Notes: a model not told the origin generated them from the letters alone. Shown: positions 41,571-51,035, counted from the stretch's first letter. The stretch is 64,000 nucleotides of DNA from Arthrobacter globiformis (GCF_030818015.1 NZ_JAUSZX010000001.1:4879412-4943411), one strand, 5' to 3'. Numbers and translations: made by a program.

Positions 41571-42425
41571 ATGTTCGAACCGGCCCAGCTCCGATCGTTC
41601 CTCGCCGTCGCCGAAACGCTGAGCTTCACCAAGGCGGCCGAACGGCTGGGCCTGGCCCAGCCGACGGTCAGCCAGCACGTTCGCAAGCTCGAAGTTGCCG
41701 CCAAGCGGACGCTGATCAGCCGGGACACGAGGGACGTCAGGCTGACGGACAACGGCGATGCGATGGCAGGCTTCGCACGGAGCATCCTCGCGGCCCACGA
41801 TGCCGCCGCCCGCTATTTTTCCGGCTCGGCCATGCGCGGGCGCCTGCGCTTCGGCACCGCCGACGACCTCGCCATTACCGGCCTGCCGCGGATCCTGCGC
41901 GAATTCCGGCAGATCTACCCGCAGATCAACCTCGAGCTCACCGTCGGCCAGAGCGACCAGCTGTACAAGCGCCTGAACTCCGGCCAGCTGGACCTCGTCT
42001 TCGTAAAGTGGGTGGCCGGCGCCAAGGACGGCACCGTAGTCCAGCACGACACCTTTTCCTGGGTGGGCCTCGAACAGACCGCACTGGAGCCGGGCCATCC
42101 CGTGCCGCTGATCGCGTACCCAGCCCCCAGCCTGAGCCGCAAGCTTGCCATCGACGCCCTCGAATCAGTGGGCCGGACGTGGCGCATCACGTGCACCACC
42201 AAGCAGATCAGCGGCGTGCTGGCGGCTGTCCGCGCCGGCATCGGGGTGGCCGTGATGCCGTCCTCGCTGGTGCCGGAGGACCTGAAAGTCATCACCCGGC
42301 GCTTCGAGCTGCCGCCTGTGGGGGATGTCGATTTCACGCTGATCAGGAACCCGCTGGCGAACGCCGAGGTCGTCGACGCGCTGACCCAGGCCATCATGGG
42401 AAGGACCCTGAAGAAGCCCGTTTAG
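41571..42425 (+). CDS. LysR-family transcriptional regulator
   Basis: 284 residues. An N-terminal winged helix (FLAVAETLSFTKAAERLGLAQPTVSQHVRKLE) is followed by a periplasmic-binding-like effector domain (~90-280). I chose ATG 41571, which is preceded by AGGAGGACGA, rather than a longer in-frame start at 41532. It is divergent from the MFS exporter at 41438, the standard layout for a LysR regulator and its target. The inducer is unknown. Confidence 0.87.
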   Translation: MFEPAQLRSFLAVAETLSFTKAAERLGLAQPTVSQHVRKLEVAAKRTLISRDTRDVRLTDNGDAMAGFARSILAAHDAAARYFSGSAMRGRLRFGTADDLAITGLPRILREFRQIYPQINLELTVGQSDQLYKRLNSGQLDLVFVKWVAGAKDGTVVQHDTFSWVGLEQTALEPGHPVPLIAYPAPSLSRKLAIDALESVGRTWRITCTTKQISGVLAAVRAGIGVAVMPSSLVPEDLKVITRRFELPPVGDVDFTLIRNPLANAEVVDALTQAIMGRTLKKPV

Positions 42426-42515
42426 GCGTCGCCGATAGCGCTACGGCGGCATTACGGCGGGGGTACAGCGGGGTTCGGAGGCAGGTGTGCGGCCGGGCTG
42501 GGGCCGGAAAAATGA

Positions 42516-42545
42516 TTGATAACGGTTTGGCAGCTGGCCTATGCT
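42516..42545 (+). promoter_or_regulatory. sigma-A-type promoter of the zinc-ribbon gene
   Basis: TTGATA (42516-42521) and TATGCT (42540-42545) are separated by 18 bp, giving a good -35/-10 pair. Transcription would start about 90 nt before the GTG at 42640, leaving a leader that contains a 9-bp-stem hairpin. Confidence 0.6.
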
Positions 42546-42593
42546 GTGAATGTTGCGGTCATGCAGCGGCTGTCAACACACAGGTTTCGAAAA

Positions 42594-42626
42594 CGAACAC
42601 GCTTGGCAACGCCGCCCGCGTGTTCG
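42594..42626 (+). promoter_or_regulatory. hairpin in the 5' leader of the zinc-ribbon gene
   Basis: CGAACACGC (42594-42602) pairs perfectly with GCGTGTTCG (42618-42626) around a 15-nt loop. It ends 13 nt before the GTG start. In a transcript from the promoter at 42516-42545 it could affect ribosome access or serve as a protein site. It does not match a riboswitch that I recognise. Confidence 0.4.
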
Positions 42627-42639
42627 GGATAGGTACGCC

Positions 42640-42894
42640 GTGACCACAGCCGCAAACCCCCGCTATACCCGCCGCTCCATGACCGTGGACGCCGAATATG
42701 TCGGCCAGCCCAACTGCGAAAAGTGCGGAACAGACGAGTTCATCTACCTCGAGTCCTTTGTGCCGCCCAAGCAACGCCAGGACGGCACCGTCCGGAAGCT
42801 GGGCGAAGTCGCGTACACCTGCACGCGCTGCGAGGACTTTTCCGCACACAGCGTCCCCGCATCATGGGCCCCGCCCGGCTGGTATCTGGGCTAA
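42640..42894 (+). CDS. small zinc-ribbon-like protein
   Basis: 84 residues with two CxxC pairs, NCEKCG and CTRCED, spaced about 35 apart, as in zinc ribbons. The linker is polar and the C-terminus reads APPGWYLG. I do not recognise a named family. It may bind a nucleic acid or a protein partner. GTG 42640 gives the longest sensible N-terminus, and ATG 42679 (MTVDAEYV) is an alternative. It ends at a very strong bidirectional terminator shared with putA. Confidence 0.7.
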   Translation: MTTAANPRYTRRSMTVDAEYVGQPNCEKCGTDEFIYLESFVPPKQRQDGTVRKLGEVAYTCTRCEDFSAHSVPASWAPPGWYLG

Positions 42895-42899
42895 GCAGC

Positions 42900-42958
42900 A
42901 ACAGACAAATAGATCGGGCGGGCACCTGGAGGGTGCCCGCCCGATCTATTTGTCTGTT
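42900..42958. terminator. 27-bp perfect inverted-repeat terminator
   Basis: Arms 42900-42926 and 42932-42958 are perfectly complementary (27 bp) around the loop TGGAG. The stem has a GC-rich top (CGGGCGGGCACC) and an A/T-rich base with ATCTATTTGTCTGTT on the exit side. It lies between the convergent zinc-ribbon gene and putA, so it can terminate both. It is unusually long and free of mismatches. Confidence 0.9.
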
Positions 42959-42982
42959 AGAGCCGCTGAATCAGCGGGCTTC

Positions 42983-45900
42983 CTAGATCAGTGAATCGGA
43001 GAGGTGGTTCGGCGTGCCGAACCGGTGCGCCGTGATGCTGACGGCCTGCTCGTGCAGGAACGGCAGCATCTCAACGCGGCCGGCCTCCGTGACCTCGTGG
43101 GCGTAGATGGCCAGGTCCGGGCGGCCGCCGGTAGCCTCGGCGAGATCGGCTGCAGAGCCGCCGATCAGGCGGATGCGCCCGCCGGACAGCTTGCCCGCCG
43201 CGGCGAGACGGCCCGCGGATGCCAGCCACGCGGCGTCGTCCTCCACCGTCACGGGGATGTCCAGCCCGGTGAGCACGGAACGCAGCTGGGCGGGAAGTCC
43301 GACGCCGGACGAAACGGTGACCGGGGCACCGGCAAGTACGCCGGCGGCAACTGTCCGGACGAGCGCGCGGAGGGATCCGCCGTCGGACAGCCGGACGGTG
43401 ACCGGCAGAGCACGGTAGCGGAAGATGTTCCGCTCGGCGCTCAGGCCCGAGACGTCCTTTGCCGTGCCGAATTCGTCCGCCCAGGCCAGGGCGTCGGAGC
43501 CCAGCGCCCGCTGCAGGGCCTCGATGTCAGCAGCGGCGAGTTCGCCCTTCACGGCTTCCACGAGCCGCTGCACCCTGCGGTTGGCGATGCCTGCCGCGGC
43601 GCCCTGGGCGCTCTCGGTGCTGGTCCAGTCGCCGAGGCCGACGAGGTAGTTGGGGCCGCCAGCCTTGGTGCCGGCGCCAACCGCCGACTTCTTCCAGCCG
43701 CCGAACGGCTGGCGCTGCACGATGGCACCGGTGATGCCGCGGTTGATGTAGAGGTTGCCTGCCTGAATGGTGTCCAGCCAGAGTCCCAGCTCGTCGGTGT
43801 TGAGGGAGTGCAGGCCGGCGGTGAGGCCGTACTCGATCTGGTTCTGGATGGCGATGGCCTCTTCCAGGGTGTCCGCGGTCATGACGCCGAGGACGGGGCC
43901 GAAGAATTCGGTCAGGTGGAAGTAGGAGCCGCGCTTGACGCCGTAGCGCACGCCCGGGCTCCAGAGCCGGCCGGTGTCGTCGAGCTTGCGGGGCTCGACG
44001 GCCCAGTTCTCACCCTCGCCGAGGGTGGTCAGCGCGTTGAGCAGTTTGCCCTTGGCCGGCTCGATGATCGGACCCATCTGGCTGGTGGGGTCCTGCGGGT
44101 AGCCCACCTTGAGGGAGGTCACGGCGTCGATCAGCTGGTTGTGGAACCGCTTCGAGGTGGCCACGGAGCCCACCAGGATCACCAGCGAGGCGGCGGAGCA
44201 CTTCTGTCCGGCGTGGCCGAAGGCTGAGTAGGCCACGTCCTTCGCGGCCAGGTCCAGGTCAGCGCTGGGGGTGACGATGATCGCGTTCTTGCCGCTGGTT
44301 TCGGCCAGCAGCGGCAGGTCCTTGCGGAATGAACGGAACAGTTCGGCGGTCTCGTAGCCGCCGGTGAGGATGACGCGGTCCACCGCGGGGTGGGAGATCA
44401 GCTGCTGGCCGAGCTCGCGTTCACCCAGCTGCACCATGGTGAGCACGTCCCGCGGCACGCCGGCCTCCCACAGTGCCTCGATCATCACGGCGCCGCTGCG
44501 GCGGGCCTGCTTGGCCGGCTTGATCACGACGGCGGAGCCGGCGGCCAGTGCCGCGAGCGTGGAACCGGCGGGGATGGCCACCGGGAAGTTCCACGGCGGA
44601 GTGACCACGGTGAGCTTCGCCGGAACGAAGGTGGCGCCGTCGACCTGGTCCAGCTTGCGGGCGGACTCGGCGTAGTAGTGGGCGAAGTCAACGGCCTCGC
44701 TGACCTCGGGATCGCCCTGGTCGATGGTCTTGCCGGTCTCGCTGGCCATGACCTCCAGCAGCTCCGCGCGGCGGGCCTCGAGGACGTCGCCGGCGCGGTG
44801 CAGGATCTCGGCACGCTCGGCGCCGGTCAGCGCACCCCATGCCTTGCCCTTTTCTACGGCCGTGGCAATCACGGTGTTCAGCGTGTCCGCGTCCGCGATG
44901 GTGGCAGCCTCGACGGAGGCGTTGCCCAGGGTCGACGTCGGGACCCGGTCCAGGATGGCCCGGCCCCAGTCGCGGTTGGCGGGCAGGGACGGGTCCGTGT
45001 CCGGGGTGTTCCGGAAGCCTGTGCGGGGCATCAGCTCTGCCGGGAGGCTGCGGTTCTGCCGGCGGTTGGGCGGCGGCACCTCGTCGTCGAGCTCTTCCAG
45101 GGAGGACAGGAAGCGCTGCTTTTCGCGCTCGAACAGTCCTTCGTTTTCGCTGAGCTCGAAGACGGCGGACATGAAGTTTTCCTGGCTGGCGCCCTCTTCG
45201 AGGCGGCGGATCAGGTAGGCGATGGCAACGTCGAATTCGGCCGGGTGCACCACCGGTGTGTAGAGCAGCAGGGAGCCGACGTCCTTCTTGACCGCCTCGG
45301 CCTGGCCCTGTGCCATGCCGAGCAGCATCTCGAATTCGATGCCCGACTCGACGCCGCGCTGCTTGGCCAGCAGCCAGGCGAAGGCGATGTCGAACAGGTT
45401 GTGGCCGGCGACGCCTATGCGGATGTTGCCGATCCGGTCCGGGTGCAGCGCGTAGTTGATGACGCGCTTGTAGTTCGTGTCCGAGTCGAGCTTGGTGCCC
45501 CACGTGGCCAGCGCCCAGTCGTGCAGCGAGGATTCCACCTGCTCCATGGGAAGGTTGGCGCCCTTGACCACGCGGACCTTGATGGCCGCGCCGCCGTCAG
45601 CGCGGCGTGCGGCAGCCCAGTCCTGCAGCCGGATCATGGCGGCGAGCGCGTCCGGAAGGTAGGCCTGGAGCACGATGCCGGCTTCCAGGTTCTTGAACTC
45701 GGGCTTGTCCAGAATCCTGGTGAAGACCGCGATGGTCATGTCCAGGTCCTTGTATTCCTCCATGTCCAGGTTGATGAACTTCGGCTTGGGGAAGGAGGCG
45801 GCACGGGCGAACAGCGGCGTGAGCTTCTCGACGACGTGCTCCACGGCCTCGTCGAAGGCCCAGGCGGAGTGCGGGGCAACGGTGGAGGACACCTTAATGG

Positions 45901-46507
45901 AGACGTAGTCCACATCCGGGCGGGCCAGCAGCGTGTGGGTTCCCTCGAGCCGGCGGGAGGCCTCGTGCTCGCCGAGCACGGCCTCACCGAGCAGGTTCAC
46001 GTTGAGCTTGATGCCGTCCTTGCGGATCTTGGCGATGGCCGGGCCGAGCTTGGAGTCGGTGGCGTCAACGATGAGGTGGCCCACCATCTCGCGGAGGACC
46101 TTGCGGGCCACCGGAATGACAACCTGCGGCAGGACCGGGGCCATGAGGCCGCCCAACTGGACAGCGCTGCGCATGTACCAGGGCAGGAAGGCGGGAACCT
46201 TCGGAGCGAGGGCTGCGAGGTTGCGGGCGGCCACGTGCAGGTCCTCGGGACGGACCACGCCGTCGACGAAGCCCACGGTGAAGTCCAGGCCGTTCGGGTC
46301 CTTGAGGACGCCGGCGAGCTGCTCGGCGGATGCGTCCACGGGAACCTTGCTGGCTTCGGTCAGCCAGCGGCGGACGAGGGCGATTGCGTCCGTGGCCAGG
46401 GCCGTCGCTTCGGCGACGTCGGACCCTGCCGAGGGGGTGGCGACGGCGCCGGTAACAGCGGCGTCCTTGCCTGCCTGCACGCGGTGATCCGTTGCGGTGT
46501 TGGTCAT
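42983..46507 (-). CDS. putA: bifunctional proline dehydrogenase / L-glutamate-5-semialdehyde dehydrogenase
   Basis: 1174 residues. Residues ~30-480 form the FAD proline dehydrogenase barrel (NLDMEEYKDLDMT, RVVKGANLPMEQVES, LLGMAQGQAEAV). Residues ~520-1030 form the NAD aldehyde dehydrogenase, with ETSGKNAIIV and the catalytic Cys in GQKCSAASL. A ~130-residue C-terminal domain follows. The enzyme oxidises proline to glutamate in two steps with channelling. There is no N-terminal ribbon-helix-helix, so it does not repress itself as the enteric PutA does. The start is ATG 46507. Confidence 0.93.
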   Translation of the reverse strand: MTNTATDHRVQAGKDAAVTGAVATPSAGSDVAEATALATDAIALVRRWLTEASKVPVDASAEQLAGVLKDPNGLDFTVGFVDGVVRPEDLHVAARNLAALAPKVPAFLPWYMRSAVQLGGLMAPVLPQVVIPVARKVLREMVGHLIVDATDSKLGPAIAKIRKDGIKLNVNLLGEAVLGEHEASRRLEGTHTLLARPDVDYVSIKVSSTVAPHSAWAFDEAVEHVVEKLTPLFARAASFPKPKFINLDMEEYKDLDMTIAVFTRILDKPEFKNLEAGIVLQAYLPDALAAMIRLQDWAAARRADGGAAIKVRVVKGANLPMEQVESSLHDWALATWGTKLDSDTNYKRVINYALHPDRIGNIRIGVAGHNLFDIAFAWLLAKQRGVESGIEFEMLLGMAQGQAEAVKKDVGSLLLYTPVVHPAEFDVAIAYLIRRLEEGASQENFMSAVFELSENEGLFEREKQRFLSSLEELDDEVPPPNRRQNRSLPAELMPRTGFRNTPDTDPSLPANRDWGRAILDRVPTSTLGNASVEAATIADADTLNTVIATAVEKGKAWGALTGAERAEILHRAGDVLEARRAELLEVMASETGKTIDQGDPEVSEAVDFAHYYAESARKLDQVDGATFVPAKLTVVTPPWNFPVAIPAGSTLAALAAGSAVVIKPAKQARRSGAVMIEALWEAGVPRDVLTMVQLGERELGQQLISHPAVDRVILTGGYETAELFRSFRKDLPLLAETSGKNAIIVTPSADLDLAAKDVAYSAFGHAGQKCSAASLVILVGSVATSKRFHNQLIDAVTSLKVGYPQDPTSQMGPIIEPAKGKLLNALTTLGEGENWAVEPRKLDDTGRLWSPGVRYGVKRGSYFHLTEFFGPVLGVMTADTLEEAIAIQNQIEYGLTAGLHSLNTDELGLWLDTIQAGNLYINRGITGAIVQRQPFGGWKKSAVGAGTKAGGPNYLVGLGDWTSTESAQGAAAGIANRRVQRLVEAVKGELAAADIEALQRALGSDALAWADEFGTAKDVSGLSAERNIFRYRALPVTVRLSDGGSLRALVRTVAAGVLAGAPVTVSSGVGLPAQLRSVLTGLDIPVTVEDDAAWLASAGRLAAAGKLSGGRIRLIGGSAADLAEATGGRPDLAIYAHEVTEAGRVEMLPFLHEQAVSITAHRFGTPNHLSDSLI

Positions 46508-46676
46508 GGCTTTCCTCGTTCTTTCAGTGCGATGGGATCGTCTTATTCATCAGTATGAGCCTCACGTAGCTTAAGATAAAGCGATCTTTGCTGAGCAATA
46601 CACGTTAGAAAAACCGATCGTTCTGTATTTCCGCCAGGCACCCCAAAATGCCGCCCCCGCCTGTGCCGCAGAGAAG

Positions 46677-46710
46677 TGAGGAAGGGTCGCCGAAACCAAA
46701 CCCTTCCTCA
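46677..46710. terminator. hairpin in the putA-permease interval
   Basis: TGAGGAAGGGT (46677-46687) and ACCCTTCCTCA (46700-46710) form a perfect 11-bp stem with a 12-nt loop, upstream of putA and downstream of the permease terminator. On the minus strand no long T-run follows. It may be a second terminator or a leader structure. Confidence 0.45.
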
Positions 46711-46730
46711 GCTTTCGTCGCCCAAAGAAG

Positions 46731-46761
46731 AACCCTCCCGCACCTGAGGTGCCGGAGGGTT
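46731..46761 (-). terminator. rho-independent terminator of the amino-acid permease gene
   Basis: AACCCTCCCGCACCT and AGGTGCCGGAGGGTT form a 15-bp stem with one mismatch and almost no loop. On the minus strand it is followed by the T-rich TTCTTCTTT. It begins 28 bp after the permease stop. Confidence 0.8.
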
Positions 46762-46788
46762 CGTCAGTAATGCGCCGAACGGAGAGAG

Positions 46789-48249
46789 CTACACGGGCGT
46801 GTGCATCTCCACCGCCTCGTCGTGCCGCGGGCTGTTCGGGTTCATCAGGGAGTGCCGCTTGCCGTAGCCGAAGTAAATCACCAGGCCGATCACGAGCCAG
46901 ATGCCGAAGCGCAGCCAGGTCTCCCAGTGAAGCTGGAACATCAGGAAGGCGGACGCCAGCACGCCAAATGCGGGGACCACCGGCATCAGCGGCAGGCGGA
47001 AGGTCCGGGGCGCCTCCGGCTTGGTGTAGCGGAACATGATCACGGAAACACACACCACAACGAACGCAGCGAGGATACCGATGTTGGTGAGGTCGGCGAC
47101 GGCCTTGATGGGGAACACGCCGGCCAGAAGCGCGGACGCAATGCCGCCGATCCAGGTCACGCGCTGCGGTGTACCGTGCCGGTCCGTCTTCGAGAACCAG
47201 CCGGGGAGAAGGCCGTCACGGCTCATGGAGAACCACACACGGGTGACGCCGAGGAGGAACGTGAGCATCACGGTAAGGATGGACAGCACGGCGAAGACGG
47301 AGATGATGGTGGCGATGACGGGAAGGCCGACGCCCTGGAACGCCGAAGCGAACCCGGCGGCGGGATCGATGTCCTTATAGTTCTGCATGCCGGTGAGCAC
47401 GAGCGTCGCGGCAACGTACAGCAGCATGGCGATGATCAGGGACAGGACGATGGCCTTGGGCATGTGCTTCTTGCCGTCGGTCGCCTCTTCGGCCGCAGTA
47501 CTCATGGCGTCGTACCCGAACACCGCGAAGAACACGGTGGCCGAGCCAGCCAGGACGGGTCCGAAGCCGCTAGGCATGAACGGGTTGAAGTTCTGGGTGT
47601 TGATGTAGAAGACGCCCAACCCGATGATGAAGAGAATCAGGACAACCTTGATGGCAACGGCAATCAGTTCAAACCGGCCGAAAGTCTTGGTGCCGCGGGA
47701 GAGGATCCAGGTCACCAGCAGGCAGACAAGGATGGCAGGGACGTTGATGATGCCACCCTTGCCTTCGTCCACGGTGGACGTCATCCATGCGGGCATGTGG
47801 ATCCCGATGCCGGACAGGAACGCGTCGAAGTAGCCGGAGATGCCGATGGCCACCACAGCCACGATTGCGATGTACTCCAGCAGCAGGTCCCAGCCGATGA
47901 ACCAGCCGATGATTTCGCCCAGGGCCACGTAGCCGTAGGTGTACGCGGAGCCGGCGCGCGGAATCATGCCGGCGAACTCCGCGTAGGACAGCGCCGCGGC
48001 AGCCGAGGCCAGGCCGGCGATCAGGAAGGAAATCAGCACCGCAGGCCCGACACCGGGCGTGTCAGCACTGCCGTGCGCCACAAGACCAGCCAGCGAAAAG
48101 ATGCCGACGCCGATGATGCCGCCGACGCCGATGGCGGTCAGCTGCCACAGTCCGAGGGACTTGAATAGGCCGCTGTGCTTGTTCTCTACTTCGATGTCGT
48201 CAATGGGCTTGCGCCTCAATATTGACTGCGTGGGATCTGTTGTACTCAT
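46789..48249 (-). CDS. APC-superfamily amino-acid permease (CAT/YfnA type)
   Basis: 486 residues with 12 or more membrane helices. The first-helix signature is GVGGIIGVGIFSLAGL, AGMIPRAGSAYTYGYVALGE is the conserved loop, and FGYDAMSTAAEEATD the helix-6/7 block of cationic-amino-acid-transporter-like permeases. It probably imports amino acids, perhaps basic ones or proline given putA next door on the same strand. It is divergent from a LysR regulator with a dyad between them, and carries its own terminator. Confidence 0.88.
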   Translation of the reverse strand: MSTTDPTQSILRRKPIDDIEVENKHSGLFKSLGLWQLTAIGVGGIIGVGIFSLAGLVAHGSADTPGVGPAVLISFLIAGLASAAAALSYAEFAGMIPRAGSAYTYGYVALGEIIGWFIGWDLLLEYIAIVAVVAIGISGYFDAFLSGIGIHMPAWMTSTVDEGKGGIINVPAILVCLLVTWILSRGTKTFGRFELIAVAIKVVLILFIIGLGVFYINTQNFNPFMPSGFGPVLAGSATVFFAVFGYDAMSTAAEEATDGKKHMPKAIVLSLIIAMLLYVAATLVLTGMQNYKDIDPAAGFASAFQGVGLPVIATIISVFAVLSILTVMLTFLLGVTRVWFSMSRDGLLPGWFSKTDRHGTPQRVTWIGGIASALLAGVFPIKAVADLTNIGILAAFVVVCVSVIMFRYTKPEAPRTFRLPLMPVVPAFGVLASAFLMFQLHWETWLRFGIWLVIGLVIYFGYGKRHSLMNPNSPRHDEAVEMHTPV

Positions 48250-48313
48250 CGGGACTCCTGCGTAGGTGCGGCCCCATCATTTCGCCCTGTGATGGGGGTA
48301 ACTCAATCTGTTT

Positions 48314-48351
48314 AGTATGCAAGCAGTGTTGCATTAGATAAAGTGCATACT
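48314..48351. promoter_or_regulatory. dyad between permease and LysR genes, candidate operator
   Basis: AGTATGCA (48314-48321) and TGCATACT (48344-48351) are perfect 8-bp inverted arms 22 bp apart, with a further TTGCAT between them. The site lies centrally in the A+T-rich 157-bp interval between the divergent permease and LysR genes. This is a likely binding site for the regulator at 48407. Confidence 0.6.
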
Positions 48352-48406
48352 TCTAATCAGTATTCGTTAGTCCAACCATTCATTTGTGCAAACCAAGGAA
48401 CAGCCC

Positions 48407-49426
48407 ATGCTTGATGTCCGCCGGTTGAGGCTGCTCCGCGAGCTGAAGATCCGGGGCACGCTCGCCGAGGTGGCCGCAGCCCTGCAGTACAGCCCTTCCT
48501 CAGTCTCCCAACAATTGGCCCTGCTTGAGAAGGAAGTAGGGGTGGAACTGCTCAGGAAAACTGGGCGCCGTGTGCAGCTAACGCCGCAGGCCGAGGTTCT
48601 GGTGGCACATACGGCCCACCTGCTGGAAACGCTGGAACAGGCGGAGGCAGACCTGGCAGCATCGCTGACCACGGTCTCGGGCACCGTACGGATCGCCGTC
48701 TTCCAGTCCGCAGCGCTGGCGCTCATGCCGGATTCGCTGACCCGCCTCGCCACGACCTACCCCGAGGTCCGGATCGAAATGACACAGCGCGAACCGGAGA
48801 CGGCGCTGCATGAGACGTGGGCCCGGGACTTCGACCTGGTCATCGCCGAGCAGTATCCCGGCCACGCGGCGCCCCGCTACCCCGAGCTGGACCGCGTACG
48901 CCTCACGAGTGACGCCATCCGGCTTGCGGTCCCGCCGGCTGCCGAGGGAAGGAAGAAAGTCGACTCACTCGCAGACACGGCAGAGATGCCCTGGGTGATG
49001 GAACCGCGCGGCGCGGCGTCGCGGCACTGGGCAGAGCAGGCCTGCCGGAGTGCAGGCTTCGAGCCCGACGTCCGCTTTGAAACAGCAGACCTCCAGGCCC
49101 AGATCCGCCTGATCGAGTCCGGAAACGCCGTCGCCCTGATGCCGGACCTGGTGTGGACCGGACGGGGCACCACGGCCCAGCTGCTGGACCTCCCCGGCAA
49201 GCCGAGGCGGACGGTCTTCACGTCCGTGCGGCGCTCCGGGGCGCAGCGCCCCGCCATCCTCGCGGCACGCGAGATCCTTGCCTCCACGGCCGCCTCCATC
49301 GCGGCCGCCCAGGAGATCGACACTGGCGCGGATGCCTCCGGTGCCCCCGCGACAACGCCGGCAATCGCGGTAACACCGGCAACGCCAGCGGCTGAAGGAG
49401 CAGCAGGACGCGGAGAAGGCGTGTAA
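48407..49426 (+). CDS. LysR-family transcriptional regulator
   Basis: 339 residues with an N-terminal winged helix (RELKIRGTLAEVAAALQYSPSSVSQQLALLEKEVG) and an effector domain (~90-295). The last ~40 residues are Ala/Thr/Pro-rich and probably disordered. ATG 48407 is preserved by an AAGGA ribosome-binding site 6 nt upstream. A GTG at 48386 would add seven residues. It is divergent from the amino-acid permease at 48249, which is its likely target. Confidence 0.87.
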   Translation: MLDVRRLRLLRELKIRGTLAEVAAALQYSPSSVSQQLALLEKEVGVELLRKTGRRVQLTPQAEVLVAHTAHLLETLEQAEADLAASLTTVSGTVRIAVFQSAALALMPDSLTRLATTYPEVRIEMTQREPETALHETWARDFDLVIAEQYPGHAAPRYPELDRVRLTSDAIRLAVPPAAEGRKKVDSLADTAEMPWVMEPRGAASRHWAEQACRSAGFEPDVRFETADLQAQIRLIESGNAVALMPDLVWTGRGTTAQLLDLPGKPRRTVFTSVRRSGAQRPAILAAREILASTAASIAAAQEIDTGADASGAPATTPAIAVTPATPAAEGAAGRGEGV

Positions 49427-49483
49427 CAGGGTGTTCCCTGGGTCACAGCCAAGCGTTGACCCCGGCGCTAGACTGTTGACGTT

Positions 49484-49912
49484 ATGAATCGCACAATGTT
49501 CAAGTCCAAGATCCACCGCGCCACTGTCACGCACGCGGACCTGCACTACGTGGGGTCGGTCACCGTAGACCTGGACCTGCTGGATGCTGCCGACATCATG
49601 CCTGGCGAGCTCGTGGCCATTGTGGATGTCACCAACGGCGCCCGCCTTGAGACCTACACCATCGCCGGCGAGCGCGGTTCCGGCGTCATCGGGATCAACG
49701 GCGCGGCCGCGCACCTGATGCACGAAAACGACATCGTCATTCTGATCACCTACGCCCAGATGACCACGGACGAGGCCAAGGCCTACACCCCCAAGGTGGT
49801 CCACGTGGACAAGGACAACAAGATTGTCCAGATCGGCAACGACCCCGCGGAGGGCCACACCACCGGTCTCATGCGCCCGCCGTTCGCGTTGAACAACGCC
49901 ACGTGCAGCTGA
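49484..49912 (+). CDS. panD: aspartate 1-decarboxylase proenzyme
   Basis: 142 residues. The self-cleavage site that generates the pyruvoyl group is Gly24-Ser25 in YVGSVTVD, the same position as in E. coli. INGAAAHL and [11 protein letters not shown] follow. The enzyme makes beta-alanine for pantothenate and CoA. The C-terminus is about 15 residues longer than usual. TAGACT (49469-49474) lies 9 nt before the ATG. No other pantothenate gene is adjacent. Confidence 0.93.
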   Translation: MNRTMFKSKIHRATVTHADLHYVGSVTVDLDLLDAADIMPGELVAIVDVTNGARLETYTIAGERGSGVIGINGAAAHLMHENDIVILITYAQMTTDEAKAYTPKVVHVDKDNKIVQIGNDPAEGHTTGLMRPPFALNNATCS

Positions 49913-50055
49913 CGGCTCCCCTCAACTGATCCATCGCACCTGGCTGCCCCAATGGCGAGATCCCGGCCACAAGGTGAACCGCCGCTGAATAAATCTGATT
50001 AGGCTGGGGTGGTGGACGCCCCCGCCTGTAGACCCGAGCCTTCAGAGACACCCGG

Positions 50056-50982
50056 ATGCTAGGCGTCCTCGCAGGCTTTTTTGTTGTGTGGTCCATCATC
50101 CTGGTGGGCATGTTCGTGGGCAGGCGCAAGATCCTGGGCGAGAATGCCCGGCAGGTCCTGAGCGGGCTGACCTTCTTCGTGGCCAGTCCCGCGCTGCTCT
50201 TCGAGACGCTGAGCAGGGCGAGCCTGCGCGATGTGTTCGCGGCGCCGCTGCTCGTGGCCGCAGTCGGCGCCGTCACCACCGCCGCCTTGTTCTTTGTCAT
50301 CGTCAGGTTCCTGCTCAAGCGCACCGTTCCGGAATCGCTGATGTCGTCCATGAGCGCCTCGCTGGCCAACTCCGCCAACCTGGGCATCCCGATTGCCGTG
50401 TACGTCCTCGGCGACGCCAGCCATGTCGCTCCGCTGCTGATCTTCCAGCTGGCGTTTTTCACGCCGATGTTCCTCATGGCCCTCGATGCCACCACCAGCT
50501 CGCACCGGACCACGCCCCTCCGGTTCGTGATGCTGATCCTGAAGAATCCGATGATCGTCGGTTCGGCCCTGGGGCTGCTGGTCGCGGGAACAGGCTGGCA
50601 GGTCCCGCCACTGCTTCTGGAGCCCGTCCACCTGATCGGCGGCGCCGCGATTCCGGCCATGCTGATGGCCTTCGGCATGAGCCTGAACGGGTCAAAGCCG
50701 CTGCAGGCGGCCGCCGGCCGGAGAACCGATGCCCTGCTGGCCAGCGGCTTCAAGCTCTTCGTGCACCCGGCCATCGCCTATCTCTTTGCACGCTTCGCCC
50801 TCGGGCTGGACGGCCCGGCGCTGTTCGCCGTGGTGGTCACGTCGGCCCTGCCCACGGCGCAGAACGTGTTCGTCGCCGCCAGCCGCTACAAGGCCGGGCT
50901 CACGGTCGCGAAGGACACCGTCCTGATCACCACGATCGTGGCCGTGCCTGCGATGATCGGTGTGGCCCTGCTTCTGGCATAA
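50056..50982 (+). CDS. AEC-family (auxin efflux carrier-like) transporter
   Basis: 308 residues with ten predicted membrane helices in the two-fold AEC pattern: FFVVWSIILVGMFVGRR, ARQVLSGLTFFVASPALLFETLS, ANLGIPIAVYVLG, and LPTAQNVFVAASRYK near the C-terminus. Bacterial members carry malate, malonate or other organic acids. It is followed after 53 bp by an FAD amine oxidase on the same strand, so it could handle that enzyme's substrate or product. Confidence 0.86.
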   Translation: MLGVLAGFFVVWSIILVGMFVGRRKILGENARQVLSGLTFFVASPALLFETLSRASLRDVFAAPLLVAAVGAVTTAALFFVIVRFLLKRTVPESLMSSMSASLANSANLGIPIAVYVLGDASHVAPLLIFQLAFFTPMFLMALDATTSSHRTTPLRFVMLILKNPMIVGSALGLLVAGTGWQVPPLLLEPVHLIGGAAIPAMLMAFGMSLNGSKPLQAAAGRRTDALLASGFKLFVHPAIAYLFARFALGLDGPALFAVVVTSALPTAQNVFVAASRYKAGLTVAKDTVLITTIVAVPAMIGVALLLA

Positions 50983-51035
50983 CCGCCGCCCCGTCCCCGA
51001 CCGCTCCCCGGCTGCCGCCCGAATTGGAGGAAATC

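Noticed and set aside
44390..46558. A 722-codon open frame on the plus strand antisense to putA
   Set aside because: PutA on the other strand is unmistakable along its whole length. The plus-strand frame has the Gly/Arg/His-rich composition of high-GC antisense shadows and no domain.
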